From assembly GCA_022578965.1 (NCBI GenBank), contig MU400890.1, forward strand, positions 1 through 26,985: a stretch of DNA of 26,985 bases, given 5' to 3'. This DNA comes from Xylaria sp. FL1777. Its lineage: Eukaryota; Ascomycota; Sordariomycetes; Xylariales; Xylariaceae. The translations under genes and the position numbers were made by a program. The notes beneath the pieces are model-generated. The model was not told the origin of the DNA, ran no database searches, and saw only the letters and a list, made by a program, of their open reading frames with translations. The first letter of the stretch is position 1. Every line of letters starts with the position of its first letter. This document shows positions 20,860-26,985 of this stretch, piece after piece.

Positions 20860-23800
20860 AACCTACTTTTTACCTTTATATAACTAATTAGATTTCTAGC
20901 TTAATTTTTTTTTTAATAGCATTATTTTTATGTAAACTTTTTAATATAAGTATTATAATAAACTATTTATATAACGTATTAGCTTTAAAATATTAACATT
21001 TTATATGTTATAATAGTAGTTTTTACTTATAAAACATTATTAAACTACTATAAACAGTTATATTAAATATTTATTAATTTAATTATTTTAGCTTTTATTA
21101 ACTTTTTTGCTTTTAAATATTAAGCTATATTTAATGCTTGCTAAACTTGTTACTTATAGTTTTTTTTACTTTAAGCATTATTAATTAATTATATATTTAG
21201 CGCTAAGTAAAAAAATAACTATTGCTTTTTTTAGCACTATTATATTAGCTTTTGCTTTATTTAAGCTTAGCTAAAGTTAACTTGTTTTAGCTACTTAATA
21301 AGTAATTTTGTTTTTAGCTTATTAGCTGTTTTTTTAAAGCTTTGCTTAATAGCTTACTTAGTTTAATTATAAGCTTACTAAAAATTGTTTTTATAAAGTT
21401 CTTTAGTTAATTATAAAGCATTATAGCAATTTTAAAGTTATAGATTTATTTATATATATTTTTTAATAATAATTTTTATAACTTTTAATATAAATAAATG
21501 TTTAATTTATTAAAAAAGCTTATATATACTAGCTTAAAGTAAACTTTATAACAATATAAAATCTTAAGTTTAATAAAAACTAAATAGTTATTAGTACAAT
21601 ATTTAATATTTATTAAAAGAAGATTATTTATGCTTAGCATAGCTTTATAAATAATTTAATATTGCTAGTTAAATAAGTTAAGCTTTTTTAAAGCTATAAT
21701 TATTTAAAGCTTACTTAAGTAATTAAAAGATAATAATAAATATTTATATTAAATTAAAACTTTATTTTAAGTATAAGCTTATTTAAAGTTATGCTTTTAG
21801 TTAGTTATTATTTTTTGCATTGCTTTAATAAAACTATATAAATAACTTATATTATTTAAAAAGTAGCTTTTTATATTATTATTGCTTGCTTTTATATTTA
21901 ATATAACTTAAATACTAAAATTACAATATTTATAAACATAATAACGTGCTTATTATATTTTAAAAAGCATATAAGTTTTATAAACATATTATAAAATAAA
22001 GCGCTAATTATTAAATTATTAGCAAAAATTAACTTATGCTTTTTTATATATAGCTTTTGTTTTTGTAAATATTACTTTTTTTTATATAATTAAAACGCTT
22101 TAATATATATAAAAAATTTTTTTGTTATTAATAAACGTAGCTTTAACTAACTGCTTGTTTAAAAAAGTTAACTTTATTAATGCTTAATTAATAAAAGCAG
22201 CATTTTTATTTTTGTTAGTAATAAAACTACTACTATTAATTTAATTTAAAACTTATTTTTGTTTAGCTTTAAACAAAACATTAAAATTAATATAATATAT
22301 GTAAATTTGCTGCTATAAAAAAAAAAACTAATAATTTAATGCAGCTTTTATTGCTTTATTATAATTAGTTATAATTATATTAAGCTTTTATATTACATGT
22401 TATATTATAAGCTAATAAATATTTTTAGCTAAAAACTAGAAGTTTTTTTGCTTTTTATTATTAATTAAACTAAATATAGCATTAAAAACCGTTTTTAAAT
22501 AAGTTTAGCTTATTGCTTAAAATAATAGTAGCTTAAATTAATTAGTATTATATATATTATTAAAGCTAATAACTTTAAAAAATTGCTTTTATATTTTTAA
22601 GCAATAAAAAAACATTTAAACTAATTTAATTAAGCAGTTTAGCTTATTATTAGCTTATTTTATTAAGTAAAGAATTTTCTTTTTATTAAAAAGCTTAATA
22701 AAAGCAATAGTTAAATTATAGCTATTTAGCTTAGCTTAATTAATAAAGCTTTAAGCATTATAAATATTTCTTTAAATAAAAACAAACTTTTTGTATTGTT
22801 ATTTTATTATGCTTTAAATATTTTAAGCTTAAATATTAACTTAGCAGCTAATTAATTTAATAGTTATTTTTATTAATTTTATAAGCTTACAATAAAAAAA
22901 ATAAGCAAAGAAGTTTAAGCTTAAACTATAGTTATACTAATAATATTTTATATTTTTATATAGTTATAATAATTATTAACTTTTATTTATAGCTTTAGTA
23001 ATAATTATTTATTTATAGCTAGTTTTTTAAAACTTTTGCTACTAAAGCTTTTTGCTTTTGCTTTTTTTAACTTGTTTAAATCAATTATATTTAATAAAAA
23101 ATTAAATTAGTTATTTTTTAAATAAATATATATAATTTTTAGCAAAACTAAACTTATTATTTTTTAAAAATAAATTAACATAATTAAAAAGCATATTAGT
23201 TATAAAAAATAAGTTGCTTAAAATAAATAAATTAAAAATAGTTTTTAAAACTAAAAACAATAAATTATAACTAGCTAATAAAATGCTTACTTTAAATAAT
23301 AAAGCTAGCATAAAAAAAGTTTGTTTAAATAATACTATTATAAATAAAATAGCTTTAATTAAACTTAATATAAATAATTTTACTAGTAAACATTAAAGCA
23401 ATAAATATAAAAAAAAAAGTTATAGTTATTTAAATTTAATAATAACTATTTTTATTTATTTTTTTATTAATATATATATTTATATAAGCAAACTAAGTTT
23501 ATAAAAAGCTATTAATTTTTTTTTATAACTTTATAAACTAATTATAAAGCTAATATAAATTTTTTTTAAATAATAATTAATAAGCTAACAATATAAAACA
23601 ATTTAGCAAACTAAAATCTTAGAAAAATAAAAGTAAAACTAGTTTTTAAGCTAAGCATAAGCATTTATATATATTAGAGCTTTAATAAATAAAAAAAAGT
23701 ATTACTAAAGGAAATTTTATAATTAGTATAAATCTTTTATGCTAGTTTATTAAGTTTTTTATAGCTATATAAATATAAAACAGTGCTAAAAAAATAAAAA

Positions 23801-23990
23801 TAAGCACTAAAAATATTATTAAAAGCATTATTATTACTAAAGCTATAAAATAAAAAAAGAATTTTACTATTATAACTAAATATTAAAAATTAGCAAGTTA
23901 AAATAGTTATAAAAGCAGCAAATAGCTTATTACATAAAAAAAGTAAACAAAAAAAAAAGTAATAAAACATGCGTTGTTTTTTTTAACAAT
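20860..23990 (-). pseudogene. presumed transposase region of D1, unrecognised
   Basis: The interior of D1 between its inverted repeats. On the minus strand several tracts have fewer stops than expected, but they lie in different registers and none carries a motif I can name. Two are about 22400-21750 (ITKKFFIYIKAF, then KKHKLIFANN) and the tail KKKIKLEI..VGLLKREILW (about 20910-20830). A 66-codon stop-free stretch at 23311-23111 is hydrophobic and probably chance. A transposase is expected because of the element size. The call rests on context more than on sequence. Confidence 0.25.
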
Positions 23991-24239
23991 AAAATAAATT
24001 ATTTAAAGTAAAAGCGCGCTTACGTAATAACTAAAGCTTAAAAAGTTTAAAAAACATTAAATAATATAAAAATTAATTAGTATTATAAAATTAAAATATA
24101 TAATAAATATGTTTTTAGTATTAATAAAGTAAAAAACGTAAAATATAAAGTATAAACAGGATTAAATTAATAAAATATATAAAAAAAAATATAAAATAAA
24201 CAATATTAAGTATATAAAAAAAAACAATATACATTAATA

Positions 24240-24322
24240 TTTTTTAATTAAGCTAATAAAAGCATTATATGTTTATAAAATTATATGTTTATATTAATTC
24301 TTTATGTATTTATATTAATTCT
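24240..24322 (-). repeat. right terminal inverted repeat of D1 (83 bp)
   Basis: Begins TTTTTTAATTAAGCTAATAA and ends TTTATATTAATTCT, the reverse complement of 20748-20830. The tandem outer unit is present twice. Directly after it, 24323-24332 repeats the 10-bp target TATTATAAAA. Confidence 0.88.
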
Positions 24323-24529
24323 TATTATAAAAGCTATTATAGTTGCAAAAAAAGTATTAAGTATAGCTTATATTTAATGCAATAACTTTTTTTTAGCGCT
24401 TTTGCAACTTTATTACTAGTTAAATTACTAAAGTTAATAAAGCTAAGCTTTAAAAAGCTATTTATTAAACGGAACTTTTTTAAAACGTTCTTAAAAAGTT
24501 TAAAGTAAATAAATTAAGTTAATATAAAG
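24323..24529. other. target sequence right of D1
   Basis: Starts with the right target duplication TATTATAAAA. The 207-bp stretch is the continuation of 19704-20747, now wedged between two D elements. A less-mutated patch, ACGGAACTTTTTTAAAACGTTC, is at about 24469-24490. On the minus strand the low-stop tract (VPFNK, SAKKKLL, NTFFATII) continues across the D1 site. Confidence 0.5.
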
Positions 24530-24841
24530 GGAATTAATATAAACACATAAAGAATTAATATAAATACATGATTTTATAAACATATAATGCTTTTATTAGC
24601 TTAATTAAAAAATGTTAATGCATACTGTTTTTTTTTATATATTTAATGTTGTTTATTTTATATTTTTTTTTATATATTTTGTTAATTTAATTTTGTTTAT
24701 ACTTTATATTTTATGTTTTTTACTTTATTAATACTAAAAACATATTTAATATATATTTTAATTTTGTAATATTAATTAACTTTTATATTATATAATGTTT
24801 TTTAAACCTTTTAAGCTTTAGTTATTTTATAAGCATGCTTT
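24530..24841 (+). mobile_element. DNA transposon D2, one end only
   Basis: Its inverted repeat at 24530-24612 matches the D1 ends. The following 229 bp match the reverse complement of D1's right interior (about 24240 down to 24010). D2 therefore lies in the opposite orientation to D1. It is cut at 24841/24842 by the start of the A3 LTR; the rest should lie beyond A3, outside the window. Confidence 0.85.
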
Positions 24842-25357
24842 TGTTACGAAATGAGCTAACTAAGCCGGTTAAAAGGCCAGGTGTAAAAAAAGCATGCGTA
24901 AAGGAAGTTTTATTTGTTAAAAAGATATGTATTTAAACTATTATGGGGGTTTAATGCATGGACTTAATAAACTTAAGCGTTAAGTTTATTAAGCCTTAAA
25001 CTTAACGAACTTAAGCGTTAAATTTATTAAGCTTTAAATTTAAAACAATATAACATTAAGTTTATTAAAAAAAGCAATATTTATCGATTATTACTACTGT
25101 TTTTTTTGTTTATATAATTATATACTTTTTATATTTAATTATTTATTTAGTTTTAGTTTTTTAGCTATTAATTTTTTATAATTGCTAAGCATTAATACAT
25201 TTATTATTTTTAATTTCTTAAGACTTCTATTAATGCATAATAATAAAAGTATTCTAAAAACCTTTTTAACGGACTACTATTAAAAATCCTATTATTACTT
25301 ATAAATTAAAACCTTAAAAGCAAACTTGTTATATTAATATATAACAAGTTTATTATA
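24842..25357 (+). repeat. LTR of A3 (5' LTR, 516 bp)
   Basis: Begins TGTTACGAAATGAGC and ends TATTATA. The first 60 bp keep GCCGG, GGCC and GGTG, so this end looks closest to the ancestral sequence. It contains the tandem palindromic unit (24960-25034) and a perfect terminal hairpin (AACTTG..CAAGTT, 25323-25350). Sequence after 25357 matches A4's internal start, so it is a 5' LTR. Confidence 0.93.
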
Positions 25358-25484
25358 CTTTAATAGCTTTTTAATTAATAAAACTTAATATACAAAAATA
25401 AATATTAGTATAAAAAGTTAAATAATAAATAGTTTATAAAATAAACTTTTAAAAGTATACTAAAAAAATATTTAAAAAATAAAA

Positions 25485-26985
25485 ATGCTAAATAGCATTG
25501 TATAAATAAACCTTACTTAATAATTAATAAACTAAATTTAAGTTATATTACTAAAAATAAAAAGTTAAAAATTAAGTTTAAAAATTTTAAAGACTTTTAA
25601 AACTAGCAACGTATTAAAATAATAAACTTTAATACTTTTATTAGTTACTTTTATTAAAAAAAAAACAATAGCAAAAAAAAAAAAGTTAAGCAGCAGTAAT
25701 AATAAAAAACTAATGCTAATATTAGTGCTATAAAATAAACTAGTTGCTTTAACTTAAAGAATAGCTTAAATATTAAACGTTATAACTTTTAAATTAGCGC
25801 AAATATTAATTATAGTAATTAAAGCAGTAATAATAATTATTATTATAATAATAAGTTAAAGCTTTAAACAAATAATTATATTATAACTAATATTAATATT
25901 ACTATTAGTAAATTTAATGCTTATTTTTATTATTGCTATACTTAAAGTAATAACTTAAAATAAAAAACTTAACTTTTTATTATTATTACTGTTTTTATTA
26001 TTAAAATTATTTATAATATTAAAAATACTAAATATTAAAAGTTTTAAACTTATTACTTTAAAGCTTTATAATAAATTTATAAATATAAAAGCTTTTTTAA
26101 TTTATGTTAAACTTTATTTAAAATAACATTTTATTACTATTATAAAAAAGAACTAAAAAGTAATAATTACTTTATAGTTTTTATTAAAAAAAATATTAAA
26201 ATAGTTTTAATTTATTTTAAAGAATTTTTTAAAAGCTAATAAGTTAACTAACTTTAAGCTAAAAATAAAAGAAATTTTTAAAAATTACGTTAAGTTTAAA
26301 AATTAAATAAAAGCATTATTTAAAAATACTTAAAAAGTAAAACATATAAAAAAAGCACTTTATTGCTTAAAACAAATAAAAGCAGTAGTAAATTATGCTA
26401 TAAAGTTTAAATAATTAGCAATAATTTTAAAATTGCTTAAGCTTGTATTATTTTATTTATTTTATAGTAAACTTAAAACTTAAGTTTAAAACAAACTATA
26501 TAAAATAAATAAACTAGCAAAAATTAATATATATATTAATATAGCTATTATAATTAATTAATAATTATTTAACTAGTACTTTAAAATTAAAAGAACTAAA
26601 AAAAACAAAAAAAAAAATACTTAAAAAAGTATTAAATAAAAATTTAAGCAAATTAATAAAGTTTAAAAATAATAATCCTAAAATATGTTTAAAGTTAAAT
26701 GTTATAACTATAAAAAAAAAAAACATTTTTAAAAATAATGCTAATTTAAAAAAAAAAACAAAAAAAAAAGCTATAAAAAAGAAAAAATTTTTTAACTTAA
26801 AAAAAAAGTACAAGTTATAAAAGTTTAAAACAACAAAAAATAACAAAGCAATTTAAAAAATATATTTTTAAAGCAAAAATATAAAGTTATTATTTTAAGT
26901 TAAAACAAAAGTGCTATATTAAACAAATTTAAATGCTTTATTTATATAAATTAAAATAAATAAACATATAAATACTATTTAAAAG
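25485..26985 (+). pseudogene. gag: gag remnant (A3), partial
   Basis: The ATG at 25485 is in the same register as the conserved gag block and zinc knuckle, apart from a one-base slip. The capsid-like region is at about 26280-26610: NYVKFKN, then ALYCLKQ, NYAIKF, LFYLFYSKLK and LYKINKLAKINIYINIAI. This follows the Retrotrans_gag pattern (F..L, LKQ.GS, YA..F, FY.GLK). A CCHC knuckle is at 26700-26741: TGT, then TAT in the second Cys position, CAT for His and TGC for the last Cys, spaced C-x2-[C]-x4-H-x4-C. One extra A near 26337-26342, relative to A4, shifts the frame. Stops fall at Gln or Arg sites. The C-terminus is very Lys-rich and continues past the window. Confidence 0.82.

Larger units (their letters stand above)
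20748..24322 (-). mobile_element. DNA transposon D1, 3575 bp, Mutator-like by its ends
   Basis: Terminal inverted repeats of 83 bp and a 10-bp target duplication define it precisely. The 8-11 bp duplications plus long inverted repeats of Mutator-like elements fit best; this class call is inference from the ends. Internal sequence is heavily mutated. The minus strand has low-stop tracts, such as 22068-21895 (KKHKLIFANN..ALFYNMFIKLICFLKYNKHVIMFI). Near the left end a GC-richer tract reads VGLLKREILWSPFFN before a TAA at 20821-20819 inside the inverted repeat. I could not place a transposase motif, so the minus strand is a guess. Confidence 0.8.
24842..26985 (+). mobile_element. chromovirus copy A3, 5' part
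   Basis: A 5' LTR followed by untranslated leader and gag, running off the right window edge. The internal sequence is the reverse complement of A4 from 16517 to about 14926. It was inserted into D2, making it younger than D2. Its LTR start is among the least mutated stretches of the family. Confidence 0.9.

Noticed and set aside
23111..23311. 66-codon minus-strand ORF as a membrane protein
   Set aside because: Lies inside D1, whose other frames are broken; composition is that of translated T-rich DNA and nothing in the context supports a separate gene.
25358..25390. Identifiable primer-binding site
   Set aside because: The sequence after both 5' LTRs agrees (TTTAATAGC, then T-rich), but it is too mutated to match to a particular tRNA or to a self-priming arrangement.
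26565..26846. 93-codon minus-strand ORF, Phe-rich
   Set aside because: It is the antisense of the Lys-rich gag and zinc-knuckle region (poly-A read backwards as poly-Phe), so it is a shadow.
1..26985. Mitochondrial genome, apicomplexan or other naturally AT-rich genome
   Set aside because: No rRNA, tRNA or respiratory genes. The content is nested nuclear retrotransposons whose frames are broken by C-to-T changes, with GC-richer islands in between.
1..26985. A defence system, biosynthetic cluster or other functional host gene set
   Set aside because: No frame longer than 93 codons is open and every recognisable coding region belongs to a decayed transposon.

Overview
This window looks like a block of AT-rich, repeat-mutated DNA from a filamentous ascomycete (an AT-isochore or pericentromeric type of region). 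I see no intact host gene. Three signs point to repeat-induced point mutation (RIP) or a similar C-to-T process. Repeat copies differ almost only by C/T and G/A transitions. Transposon reading frames can be followed for over a kilobase in one register, interrupted by stops at positions expected to be Gln, Arg or Trp. The whole window is reduced to A, T and a few G:C pairs. The organism call is an inference from this pattern and from the Ty3/Gypsy chromovirus present.

Layout. (1) 1-2897 is the 3' end of a chromovirus (copy A1): the end of RNase H, integrase, a chromodomain, an antisense cysteine-cluster/coiled-coil ORF, then a 3' LTR. (2) 2898-4374 is an inverted fragment of an unclassified repeat, B. 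(3) 4375-6549 is a unique stretch with a few less-mutated hairpin islands and degenerate coding-like tracts. (4) 6550-12546 is the largest copy of B, with matching 25-bp inverted termini and a palindrome-rich right end. (5) 12547-14310 is a second chromovirus 3' end (A2). (6) 14311-17033 is the 5' end of a minus-strand chromovirus (A4: gag and 5' LTR). (7) 17034-19703 is a second direct copy of the right part of B, cut exactly at the A4 LTR. (8) 19704-20747 and 24323-24529 are the two halves of a target sequence split by (9) 20748-24322, a 3.6-kb DNA transposon (D1) with 83-bp terminal inverted repeats and a perfect 10-bp target duplication. (10) 24530-24841 is one end of a second D copy. (11) 24842-26985 is the 5' LTR and gag of another chromovirus (A3), which runs off the window.

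Together A1/A2 (pol end) and A3/A4 (gag start) cover both ends of one chromovirus family; the protease/RT part is not identified here. All four 516-517-bp LTRs share TG..CA-type ends, a tandem palindromic unit and a 28-bp terminal hairpin. The most interesting item is the antisense ORF between the chromodomain and the 3' LTR. It has a cysteine-rich N-terminus followed by a coiled coil, and comparing A1 with A2 recovers Cys codons lost in one copy or the other. A second point is the mutation context: surviving C:G pairs are nearly all preceded by a purine (GC or AC), with TC and CC almost gone.
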